NCBI GenBank assembly: GCA_902792435.1
Contig: CADAZN010000005.1
Span: forward strand, 865-64,864
DNA: 64,000 nt
Origin: an uncultured Bacteroidales bacterium
GTDB lineage: Bacteria > Bacteroidota > Bacteroidia > Bacteroidales > Muribaculaceae
Reading direction: 5' to 3'
In this document: positions 56,757 to 63,922 of the stretch, piece after piece
Position numbering within the stretch: the stretch's first letter is position 1
How the letters are laid out: every line of letters begins with the position of its first letter
Notes under the pieces: model-generated
The model's input: the letters and a program-made list of their open reading frames with translations, nothing else
The model's database searches: none
What the model was told of the DNA's origin: nothing
Translations under genes and position numbers: made by a program

Positions 56757-57629
56757 TCATGAAAAACCAATGGATTTTCTTCTCTCTCCATTTAGAACGT
56801 CGAGTTGTTGTGCCAAATTATCATATTTGGCACGAAAAACTTTCATTTCGGCAGCATTGTTTTTATGAATGAAATCCATGATGCAATTGGTATTAATATT
56901 ACATTTTGAAAGCGCGCTTTGAAGGGCAGCATTTTCTACTACATTTAATATATTAGCAACCGTAAAATTCTCGCTAGCTTCAACAATTTGATCGTAGTCA
57001 ATCTTTTCAACAGGACGCCCTTTCAAACTCTGTTGAAATATAAAACCACGCATATCTTCATCAGGGAATGGAAGATAAAACAATTCGTTTAGATACCCTG
57101 AATATCCAATTTGTGCATCGGTATCTTGTGGGCGGGATGTTGTTGCTATAAAAAGAATATTTCTTTCATAGCCTTGTTTTATTAAGTCCAAAATATTAGC
57201 AACATCCAAACGCGAGGAGCCATTCTTTACCGTGTCACGGTTGGGTAAGATAGTCTCAACATTTTCTAAAACAATTGTACCAGATAGCTTTGCCGCCATT
57301 TCAATAAGACATGCAAAACTACAGCTCAACACTTTATTTTCATCCCTCAACAACCTGTGCCGGTTCACAATTATATATGGCCTGTTCAGCATTTGAGCAA
57401 AAGATTTAGCTATAAACGTTTTTCCTTGCCCAGGAGCACTAAACAATAATAATCCTAAAGGGCGTTTCAGTAAATATGGATTGTTTCCCTCATATTCTTG
57501 CAATGGAAACATTATTTTCTCCTTAAACCGCTCAAATATTGTATTGGAGTGGAAGAGCGCCTTTTGGCATTCCTCGAATGGAGGTTCAAAGAAATCATAA
57601 GATCCATATTTCTGTTCTAAATCAATCAT
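56757..57629 (-). CDS. AAA+ ATPase with degenerate Walker B, 290 aa
   Basis: An AAA module of about 200 residues with Walker A SAPGQGKT (64-71), where serine replaces the usual first glycine. The Walker B position reads TIVLENVE (118-125), with EN instead of DE. Sensor 1 is IATTSRP in place of IAATNRP. The C-terminal helical part (about 225-290) follows. It probably binds ATP, while hydrolysis may be slow or absent. The ATG overlaps the stop of the preceding GNAT gene by four bases, so it belongs to the same operon. A chaperone or scaffold for peptide maturation is one idea, not shown. Confidence 0.75.
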   Translation of the reverse strand: MIDLEQKYGSYDFFEPPFEECQKALFHSNTIFERFKEKIMFPLQEYEGNNPYLLKRPLGLLLFSAPGQGKTFIAKSFAQMLNRPYIIVNRHRLLRDENKVLSCSFACLIEMAAKLSGTIVLENVETILPNRDTVKNGSSRLDVANILDLIKQGYERNILFIATTSRPQDTDAQIGYSGYLNELFYLPFPDEDMRGFIFQQSLKGRPVEKIDYDQIVEASENFTVANILNVVENAALQSALSKCNINTNCIMDFIHKNNAAEMKVFRAKYDNLAQQLDVLNGERRKSIGFS

Positions 57630-58123
57630 ATGCCTGCCCTAGATTTAATTGTTCTGACGAACTCGTTATCAAATTGTTCAGATGTCAATGTGCTATCAAA
57701 ATGATTCTCATCCTGGGCTTTCAGCTCAAATCCCATGCATTTAGTGGTCTTGAATGCTCTTGTGTTGAAAGCAAAAGAACCACTGCGTATTATAGCATTA
57801 GGATAATAATTGAAAAAATGGTTTATAAAAGCCACACCAGAGTAAATGCCATACCCACGATTCTGAATCTTAGTAGGAACGAAACCAGCAATAGAGTAAG
57901 TCTTATCATGATTTTGAGAGAACTTAGCCATAGCTATCTTTCTCTTGACACCATTATGTTCTAACACACATACATATTTAGCTTCATATTTCCAAGGAAG
58001 AAAATATCCTAATACTCTACGCTTATCGTCAAACATGAAACGTTGAATAGACTTGTCGGTGACAATCTGAAATTGAAACCAAAAATCTCTATACCAATGA
58101 TATGGTCTTACTAACGTCTTCAT
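57626..58123 (-). CDS. GNAT-like acyltransferase (second of two), 165 aa
   Basis: Beta strand KRKIAMAKFSQ, then SIAGFVPTKIQNRGYG, the GNAT acetyl-CoA loop region (Q/R-x-x-G-x-G/A with NRGYG). YSGVAFINHFF and the terminal strand-helix IRSGSFAFNTRAFKTTKCMGFE also fit the fold. The N-terminus is aromatic-rich (YHWYRDFWFQFQ). It overlaps the neighbouring genes by four bases on each side. It may acylate a processed peptide, an amine or the precursor itself. Confidence 0.65.
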   Translation of the reverse strand: MKTLVRPYHWYRDFWFQFQIVTDKSIQRFMFDDKRRVLGYFLPWKYEAKYVCVLEHNGVKRKIAMAKFSQNHDKTYSIAGFVPTKIQNRGYGIYSGVAFINHFFNYYPNAIIRSGSFAFNTRAFKTTKCMGFELKAQDENHFDSTLTSEQFDNEFVRTIKSRAGI

Positions 58124-58635
58124 ATTGTCTTAAGTAATCGGATTGGCACAGGAGATGTATAAAAATCCTCTTTTGTGAGTCTCAGCTTGTTAAATAGTCG
58201 AACGTCGTAATGCATTTGACCGATAACATGAAACCCCATAGACATGTTCATTTTCATTGAACGTCTATTATTCTCATAAATAGCACAATGGAGCTCAGTA
58301 CAACTTGTTGACTTGAAATAATTATCCAAAGCAAACACGTAACTGCGAATACTTGTTGCGCTATTATGAAAGTGCTTTATCATTCCACCAAAAACATCGG
58401 TCCATCCGCCTTTTCTTTTAATGAAATGACAAAAAGCAACAGGTTCTCCAGTCTTATCTAAAGACAGCACCCACTTGGTTTCACAATCATTTTGAGGGCA
58501 AACAAAGCGAAGGATCTGTTGGTCAGTCACAAAATCATCTGCTGAAAAACCACTATTCTCAATCCATTCAGGGTCACGCAGCATCGAAGCATAAAAGCCA
58601 ATGTCTTCAACTGTTGCTATATGAGCGCAAAACAT
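58120..58635 (-). CDS. GNAT-like acyltransferase (first of two), 171 aa
   Basis: FAHIATVED-type opening (here FCAHIATVEDIGFY), central strand KTGEPVAFCHFIK, and C-terminal ELHCAIYENNRRSMKMNMSMGF, the N-x-x-S/A-x-x-x-x-x-x-GF end typical of GNAT folds. The acetyl-CoA pyrophosphate loop is less clear than in its neighbour. It begins seven bases after the radical SAM stop. Sequence similarity to the second GNAT is low, so they are unlikely to be a recent duplication. Confidence 0.6.
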   Translation of the reverse strand: MFCAHIATVEDIGFYASMLRDPEWIENSGFSADDFVTDQQILRFVCPQNDCETKWVLSLDKTGEPVAFCHFIKRKGGWTDVFGGMIKHFHNSATSIRSYVFALDNYFKSTSCTELHCAIYENNRRSMKMNMSMGFHVIGQMHYDVRLFNKLRLTKEDFYTSPVPIRLLKTI

Positions 58636-58642
58636 AGGTTAT

Positions 58643-59803
58643 TTAAACTTCAACATTCAGGTCTTTTAGCTCCTGTTCAATTGACTCTAATAGTGGAACG
58701 ATTTTTTCGATTGCCTCAAGTGTAGCCATTCTAGATTGCAGTTCTTCAACCGAAAGTGAATTGGTATCTTCTTTGCTGTTGACGATTCGGTCATATTCAT
58801 ACTTAGCAACTTCAAGAGTACGAACTTTCTCCAACTTGCACAAATTCATATCGCGACTGCCTATGCTACCACGCTCAATGTAATTTGCGCCATAGCAAGT
58901 TGGGCAAGTTGGATACAATGGGCATTTAGAGCACTCTTCTGAGATATATTCTTTGGGGTTAGCCCAGTCGATGTCGTGCCAAGCTTGTGATTTTTCTTTA
59001 CCGCAAACGTTCTCAAAGAACAAATGACATGGATATTGAGAACCATCAATGTTATAAGCCATCATCTCTACACCTGCCCCACACCAGCGGCGAGTACGCC
59101 CTTGCTCCGAAACAAGGATTGGAAAGCACAAATTGAAAATAGAATCCTTCTTTAAATCAGGATTCTCTTTATAGAATTTGGCGAGACGACGCAACTCTCG
59201 TTGGTAAACATGGACAAAATGTGGTGCGCTCCAGTCGACCATATAAGCCAAATTAACTAAGATGTTATGGAGGCCAACCGAATGAAGGAACATAACACCA
59301 TCAGCCAATGTCTCAATTGACTTGGGGCTGACAGTCATTTTGACACCTTGATTGGGCCAAGTTTTAGCAAAGAAATCAATATCAATAAGGTCAAACGAGT
59401 TTGATCTATTCATATTCTGCATTTCACGTGTTCCATCAAGACTTAACCCTGCTACGAAACGGTGACGATTCTCGTACAACCAGTCTTTTATCTCGCCATG
59501 AACCTTGGTGCCATTTGTCGTTGCAAAAAAGACATAGTGGGTCTTAAAATCCTGTGCCCATGTCCATTCACAAAGTTCTTTAATTTTTGAAAATACTAGA
59601 AACGGTTCACCTCCATGTAGATTGACAATTACCGACTCATCAGAAGGTGAACTAAGTTGTTCAAAGAGCTTCTGTTTTGTCTGTTCCACATCAAACTCGT
59701 CATTGCCAATCTTGTTTTCGTAGCAATATACACAACGCAGGTTGCAAGCAACATTTGTAGTAATATATATATTTTTCTTTGTTTGTTCTAGTTCCATTAT
59801 CAT
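58643..59803 (-). CDS. Radical SAM/SPASM peptide-modifying enzyme, 386 aa
   Basis: The SAM cluster motif CNLRCVYC uses C20, C24 and C27. The TIM-barrel core includes VIVNLHGGEPFLVF (the GGEP motif) and VAGLSLDG. The C-terminal SPASM domain has cysteines spread as in enzymes with two extra iron-sulfur clusters: CGAG, YPCHLFF, CSKCPLYPTCPTC and NLCKLEK. This architecture is shared by anaerobic sulfatase maturases and many RiPP enzymes making thioether or C-C crosslinks. It lies 79 bases after the Cys-rich peptide gene. Start at 59803; the ATG six bases later is an alternative. Confidence 0.88.
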   Translation of the reverse strand: MIMELEQTKKNIYITTNVACNLRCVYCYENKIGNDEFDVEQTKQKLFEQLSSPSDESVIVNLHGGEPFLVFSKIKELCEWTWAQDFKTHYVFFATTNGTKVHGEIKDWLYENRHRFVAGLSLDGTREMQNMNRSNSFDLIDIDFFAKTWPNQGVKMTVSPKSIETLADGVMFLHSVGLHNILVNLAYMVDWSAPHFVHVYQRELRRLAKFYKENPDLKKDSIFNLCFPILVSEQGRTRRWCGAGVEMMAYNIDGSQYPCHLFFENVCGKEKSQAWHDIDWANPKEYISEECSKCPLYPTCPTCYGANYIERGSIGSRDMNLCKLEKVRTLEVAKYEYDRIVNSKEDTNSLSVEELQSRMATLEAIEKIVPLLESIEQELKDLNVEV

Positions 59804-59825
59804 GAATATAGCTTATAACAAAACT

Positions 59826-59847
59826 AAGGGCATAATACTATGTCCTT
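59826..59847 (-). terminator. Weak hairpin between the Cys-rich peptide and radical SAM genes
   Basis: AAGGGCAT (59826-59833) and ATGTCCTT (59840-59847) pair with one mismatch. On the minus strand AGUUUUGUU follows. Partial termination here would keep precursor in excess over enzyme, as in other RiPP operons. Confidence 0.4.
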
Positions 59848-59882
59848 AATGTTTTCTTCGTAAATCTCAATTTTATAAGTAA

Positions 59883-60062
59883 TTAAGATTTACCACAGCC
59901 TTCGCATCTGCCATCACATGTATCATCACATGAGCCCTCACAACTCCCACTGCAGGAACACGCATAGATACTAAAATCTTTTTGTTGTTCTATGGGCTGA
60001 ATTGAGGATAAACGAGTAGTAAACTCTTCTTTTTTATCTTGAATTTTTTTAAGATCAAACAT
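59883..60062 (-). CDS. Cysteine-rich RiPP-like precursor peptide, 59 aa
   Basis: A 59-codon gene starting ATG at 60062 and ending TAA at 59883. Residues 1-34 form a charged, leader-like region (K, E, Q, D) without a signal peptide. Residues 35-59 hold seven cysteines: C35, C37, C41, C45, C49, C53 and C56. C37 to C53 are exactly four apart, spaced by S-G-S, E-G-S, D-D-T and D-G-R triplets. After this come E-G-C and a G-K-S end. No stop-codon irregularity. Position directly before a radical SAM/SPASM gene fits a thioether-type (ranthipeptide- or sactipeptide-like) precursor. A metal-binding role for the unmodified peptide is an alternative. Confidence 0.72.
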   Translation of the reverse strand: MFDLKKIQDKKEEFTTRLSSIQPIEQQKDFSIYACSCSGSCEGSCDDTCDGRCEGCGKS

Positions 60063-60112
60063 GATTATTGTTTATAATTTCGATGATAAAGAAAAACTAA
60101 AAAATAAACCAT

Positions 60113-60180
60113 AGTGTCCACTAAAAAACATGACCAAGCAAAAAGCTATAAAATGCGACCCTTGCTTTTTAGTGAACACT
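60113..60180. repeat. 68-bp imperfect inverted repeat upstream of the Cys-rich peptide gene
   Basis: 18-base arms AGTGTCCACTAAAAAACA (60113-60130) and the reverse complement of AGTGTTCACTAAAAAGCA (60163-60180) match at 16 of 18 positions around a 32-base centre. It lies between the basic-protein stop (60196) and the peptide start (60062). It could be a terminator, an operator or a miniature mobile element. Confidence 0.7.
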
Positions 60181-60195
60181 CTAAAGAATTAGGAA

Positions 60196-60483
60196 TTAAT
60201 AATTTTGAAATAATTTCCTTCCTTTTTTAGCTTCTATTTTGGCTCTTCTCTCTTCTAATGTAAGATGTTTCTTTTTTCCGATTTTCGTACCTGAATTTTT
60301 TTCAAGACCTGCAACGAAGTCTTCTAGCAGGACATTACCCACTTTTTTTGAGGTTTTCTTTACACTACGACCAGCTGCGTGTTTCAATCCATTATAAGTA
60401 CCCCTTTTTGTTACTTTTCTAGCTTCAACAGCATTTGGCATAGCTATAGCAATAGCCGCTAAAATCAATAATAATTTTTTCAT
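60196..60483 (-). CDS. Small, strongly basic secreted protein, 95 aa
   Basis: Signal peptide (MKKLLLILAAIAIAMPNAVEA). The mature 74 residues are about one-third lysine and arginine with few acids (RSVKKTSKKVG, IGKKKHLTLEERRAKIEAKK). No cysteine. No family recognised. It has its own -7 element (60539-60546) and sits just upstream of the RiPP-like genes on the same strand; a functional link is possible but not shown. Confidence 0.6.
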   Translation of the reverse strand: MKKLLLILAAIAIAMPNAVEARKVTKRGTYNGLKHAAGRSVKKTSKKVGNVLLEDFVAGLEKNSGTKIGKKKHLTLEERRAKIEAKKGRKLFQNY

Positions 60484-60845
60484 TTTTCTTAAAGTTTTAG
60501 TTAGTAAATATTATTAAAATCACATTTTTTAGTTTGCACAAAATTAAACAAAAAAACAAATCGAAAATAATTCAAATTGGGTCAAGTTTTGAATATGGTA
60601 AATTGAATTGATTTGAACAGATTTGGTAGGATATTTGGGGGGAGGTTGTTATGAAAAATGATGGAAAAAATCACAAATTTTAAGTTTCGGAGCTTTTTTG
60701 GCTTTGAAGTTATGCTTTCGATTTTTAATAGAAACTAGAACGGTTTAATTCAAATTGGGTCAATTTGTATCAGGATTGCTAGTTTTTTGTATTATTATTG
60801 TGGTGGTGGGGAAAAATGTTTAACTTTGCAAATAATATTCAATTT
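60484..60845. other. Divergent intergenic region with an 18-bp direct repeat
   Basis: About 360 AT-rich bases with no gene. They hold a minus-strand -7 element TAATTTTG (60539-60546) for the basic-protein gene. An 18-bp direct repeat TAATTCAAATTGGGTCAA lies at 60568-60585 and 60746-60763. The promoter of the second regulator is at the right end. Confidence 0.75.
60798..60828 (+). promoter_or_regulatory. Promoter of the second HTH-like regulator gene
   Basis: TTG (60798-60800) and TAACTTTG (60821-60828), spacing 20; the ATG is at 60846, so the leader is very short. Confidence 0.7.
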
Positions 60846-61424
60846 ATGAGTGATAAAGATAAATATGTAAAACTGCTGACTGGCGATGTGGAAGAACGCC
60901 TTGGTCGTGGCATGCTTTCGCCCAAAGATTTTGAGTACCTTCATGGCATAATAGCTTCGGAACTTAATGAGAGTGTGAGCGTGTCGACACTGAAGCGCCT
61001 GTGGGGATATTCGAAGTATCTGTCGAGCCCCAGCGTGAGCATTTTATCGATCCTTTGCCGTCTAGTGGGCTATCGCGACTGGGAAGACTACAGGGCAAAT
61101 CGTGAAAAAGAAGATAATGCTCCTAGCGCTATTGTGCTGAATGACAAGATAACTGTTGCTACCGACCTTGAGGAGGGTGACCGCATCAGGCTCACATGGG
61201 CGCCACAGCGAGTGTGCGACGTGATGTACCACGGTGATGGCGATTTTGAAGTGCTAGCATCGCAAAACACTGGCATCAAGGCTGGTGACTGGTTTTGCTG
61301 CAGCCTTATTGTGAGCGGCGAGCCTTTGTGGCTTAGCAACTTGCGCCAGTATGGAAAAGCTCCCGTGGCCTATGTGTGCGGAAAGCAGGGAGGAGTACGG
61401 TTTCAGTTAATGCATAATTCATAA
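60846..61424 (+). CDS. HTH-like putative regulator of a kinase module (copy 2), 192 aa
   Basis: The ATG at 60846 (MSDKDKYVKLLTGDVEERLG) was preferred because the longer frame begins inside the promoter. The N-terminal half has VSTLKRLWGYSKYLSSPS and the C-terminal half VNDRI-like LEEGDRIRLTWAPQRVCDVMY, then EPLWLSNLRQYGKAPVAYVCGKQGG, in the same order as the copy at 46604. Almost equal length (192 and 193). Two upstream 18-bp direct repeats are possible binding sites. Followed after 37 bases by its kinase. Confidence 0.65.
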   Translation: MSDKDKYVKLLTGDVEERLGRGMLSPKDFEYLHGIIASELNESVSVSTLKRLWGYSKYLSSPSVSILSILCRLVGYRDWEDYRANREKEDNAPSAIVLNDKITVATDLEEGDRIRLTWAPQRVCDVMYHGDGDFEVLASQNTGIKAGDWFCCSLIVSGEPLWLSNLRQYGKAPVAYVCGKQGGVRFQLMHNS

Positions 61425-61430
61425 TGCACA

Positions 61431-61458
61431 ATTTTCAGTTTTCAGTTCTCAGTTTTGG
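61431..61458. repeat. AGTTTTCAG-type repeat between regulator and kinase
   Basis: Tandem TTTTCAG/TTCTCAG words fill the gap between the second regulator and its kinase. Confidence 0.55.
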
Positions 61459-61461
61459 TTT

Positions 61462-62820
61462 TTGATTTGTATAATTTGTGACGTTTTGAGCGAGAATAGT
61501 AGCATACATGACAGCCAGGTGTCGGGTATTGTTCCCGATGACTATGAGGGCATTGAGTCGCAGTTCACTCAGGTGAGTGAGTTGCCGTCGCTAGGCCATT
61601 GCCGCCTGATGAAGGCTATGCGCTATGGCCGCTGGCATGTGCTCAAGGGGCTGAAAGCAGAGTATGCCGCTGACCCCACTCACACACAGCGCTTGCGCAA
61701 GGAACTGGAAATGATGATGAAGCTGTCGCATGCTGGCATCCTGCAGGTGCATGGCATGGAGAAGGGCTGTAAGGATGCCGAGGTGGGCATGGACACATTT
61801 ATTGTGATGGAATGGGTCGACGGCTTGACACTTGGAGAGTGGCTTGCCACAGGTCCTAGCCTAAGTCAGCGCCAGCGAGTGGCCGATGAGATGCTCGATG
61901 CCACGAGCTACATGCACCGCCAGGGTGTGGTTCACCGCGACCTAAAGCCCGAGAACATCATGATAACGCGCAACGGAGCTAACGTGAAGATTATAGACTT
62001 TGGGCTTGCCGACAATGACCAGTACGCCGTGTTTAAGAATCCTGCTGGTACCGAGCAATATATCGCTCCTGAGCAATTAAACTCTAATGTTGCCGACTCG
62101 CGCAACGACATCTACAGCCTGGGCATAGTGTTGAACCTCATGCACATGGGCAGCATCTATAAAAGAGTGGTTAGGAAATGCCTGATGCCCATTAGTGCTC
62201 GCTATCAGAGTGTGGATGAGATAAGGGAGGATCTTGAGCGAAGCAAGCGCCGGCGCCGGCTGGCTCGCATCGCCGGCTTTGCGATTGCGGTGTCGCTCGT
62301 GATTGCGAGCATCTTGCTTGGACTGGGATATGCGGGGCGTCAGAAACTTGAGAATCCTTCGGGGAACTTCACATTTCGCGACAGCAATGATTTTGTCCAC
62401 ACCAATTGGGATAATGTTACATCAACTCTAACTTCGGTGCAATATGCAGGTGGGAATAAAGCAAATGTAAGGCTCAGGTCAGACTACCGCTTTAACGGTA
62501 ACACTTGGATAAGTGGCGAACTTGGGTTCGGTTGTTTTCGCAACATGGATAAACTTGAAAATGTGACGCTTGACCCTCCAAGTTTTGGCATACAAAAAAA
62601 CTCCTTCAAGGGTTGTAAGAGCCTTAAAAGCATCACTATGCCTAATATCATTCATCCTCCACACATTGGCAACGGCGGCTGGGTGACGGTGATTGACTCA
62701 ATTTTTGAACCGTACCATTTTGACCGCGTTACGCTCTATGTGCCTGAGCCCGAGATGTTGCGCAACGATGCCTCATGGCGCAAGTTCAAGCACATTGAGC
62801 CTTATCAGCCAAAGCAATAG
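61462..62820 (+). CDS. Hanks-type Ser/Thr protein kinase with BspA-like outer domain (copy 2), 452 aa
   Basis: The kinase domain aligns with the copy at 47212: RYGRWHVLKGL (lysine), HRDLKPENIM, IIDFGLADND and GTEQYIAPEQ. A single transmembrane segment follows a basic run (SKRRRRLARIAG, then FAIAVSLVIASILLGLG). The outer part has BspA-like repeats (IQKNSFKGCKSLKSITMPN) and the cap LYVPEPEMLRNDASWRKFKHI. The start is unsure: no ATG is in frame near the N-terminus; TTG at 61462 or TTG at 61486 are the candidates, the latter matching the length of copy 1 better. Confidence 0.82.
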   Translation: MICIICDVLSENSSIHDSQVSGIVPDDYEGIESQFTQVSELPSLGHCRLMKAMRYGRWHVLKGLKAEYAADPTHTQRLRKELEMMMKLSHAGILQVHGMEKGCKDAEVGMDTFIVMEWVDGLTLGEWLATGPSLSQRQRVADEMLDATSYMHRQGVVHRDLKPENIMITRNGANVKIIDFGLADNDQYAVFKNPAGTEQYIAPEQLNSNVADSRNDIYSLGIVLNLMHMGSIYKRVVRKCLMPISARYQSVDEIREDLERSKRRRRLARIAGFAIAVSLVIASILLGLGYAGRQKLENPSGNFTFRDSNDFVHTNWDNVTSTLTSVQYAGGNKANVRLRSDYRFNGNTWISGELGFGCFRNMDKLENVTLDPPSFGIQKNSFKGCKSLKSITMPNIIHPPHIGNGGWVTVIDSIFEPYHFDRVTLYVPEPEMLRNDASWRKFKHIEPYQPKQ

Positions 62821-62887
62821 AGTTTTCAGTTGTCAGTTTTCAGTAGTCAGTTTTTCATACCCCCTACCCCCTCTATCTTAGAGGGGG
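62821..62887. repeat. AGTTTTCAG repeat tract and CCCCCTCT hairpin between convergent genes
   Basis: Repeat words at 62821-62855, then an 8-bp stem CCCCCTCT/AGAGGGGG (62867-62874 with 62880-62887). No good U-tract, so termination is uncertain. Confidence 0.5.
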
Positions 62888-62912
62888 AGTTGATTTTGGT
62901 GTAGTAAACTTT

Positions 62913-63818
62913 TTATTTCAGGTTGTTTTTAATGCTGAGGACGGCGGCGATGAAGTCGTCGTTGGGCATATCGTATGGAAGCCAATGGATGTGGGTGCCT
63001 CGACGTTCCATGCCTCGGAACCAAGTCATCTGGCGCTTGGCGAACTGATGGATGGCCGTTTCGAGCTGTGTGAACATCTCGTCGTAAGTGAGCTGCCCGA
63101 TGACGTGCAGAGTGATGAATTTGTATTCTAAGCCGTAATAGATTAAGTCTTCGGGGGCTACCCCACCCTCAATTAAGCGTCGCACCTCGTCGACCATACC
63201 GGCCTCGAGACGCGCTTTTAAGCGCTCGGTGATGCGGTTGCGGCGTGTGTCGCGGTCGATGTCGACACCGATGACCACTGCATCGGTAAGCGGATGTGGC
63301 TCGGTCTGTGCTTTGAGGTGCGGATTGTCGTGGTAGTACATAGCAATCTCAATGGCGCGGATAGCACGTTTGCAGGTGTCGATATCGCTGTTGTTGCGCA
63401 ACGTTTTGTAACGCTTGAGGATGACGGTGAGTTCGTCTAGGCTCTTAGTGCTCAATTCCTGGCGCAATTCACAGTTCTCGGGCACAGGCGGCAGCGCAAT
63501 GCCCTTGACTACACTCTCGACGTACATTCCCGTGCCTCCACACAGAATGACCGGTTTGCCCCGGCTCGTTATGTCGTCGTAGCAAGCCTGATAGTCGCGC
63601 AAGTACTCGTAGAGGTTGTATTTGTAGCCCGCATCGCAGATGTCAATCATGTGGTAAGGCACGCTGCCATACTCGTCGAGATCCTTACCAGTGCCCAGGT
63701 CCATGCCACGGTAGAGCTGGCGAGAGTCGGCGCTGATGATTTCGCCGCCTATCGCCTGGGCAAGGGCTACTGCCTTGCCTGTCTTGCCTGAAGCTGTGGG
63801 ACCGGTTATTACTATCAT
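62913..63818 (-). CDS. miaA: tRNA dimethylallyltransferase, 301 aa
   Basis: Adds an isopentenyl group to A37 of tRNAs reading UNN codons. P-loop GPTASGKT near the N-terminus, then SADSRQLYRGMDLGTGK, and KRAIRAIEIAMYY later. The ATG at 63818 (MIVITGPTASGKT) is the family start; a longer frame reaching 63893 covers AT-rich repeat-like DNA. Full length. Confidence 0.93.
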   Translation of the reverse strand: MIVITGPTASGKTGKAVALAQAIGGEIISADSRQLYRGMDLGTGKDLDEYGSVPYHMIDICDAGYKYNLYEYLRDYQACYDDITSRGKPVILCGGTGMYVESVVKGIALPPVPENCELRQELSTKSLDELTVILKRYKTLRNNSDIDTCKRAIRAIEIAMYYHDNPHLKAQTEPHPLTDAVVIGVDIDRDTRRNRITERLKARLEAGMVDEVRRLIEGGVAPEDLIYYGLEYKFITLHVIGQLTYDEMFTQLETAIHQFAKRQMTWFRGMERRGTHIHWLPYDMPNDDFIAAVLSIKNNLK

Positions 63819-63922
63819 AGAGTTATGAGTTAAGAGTGGAGAGTGAGAGTTCATAGTTATGTTCTCTAGATAAACTAGATTCACTAGAAACACTAGATAT
63901 TATAGAAACTACTGAAAACTGA

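Noticed and set aside
60113-60180. Insertion sequence end
   Set aside because: No transposase reading frame lies beside it; kept only as an unexplained inverted repeat.
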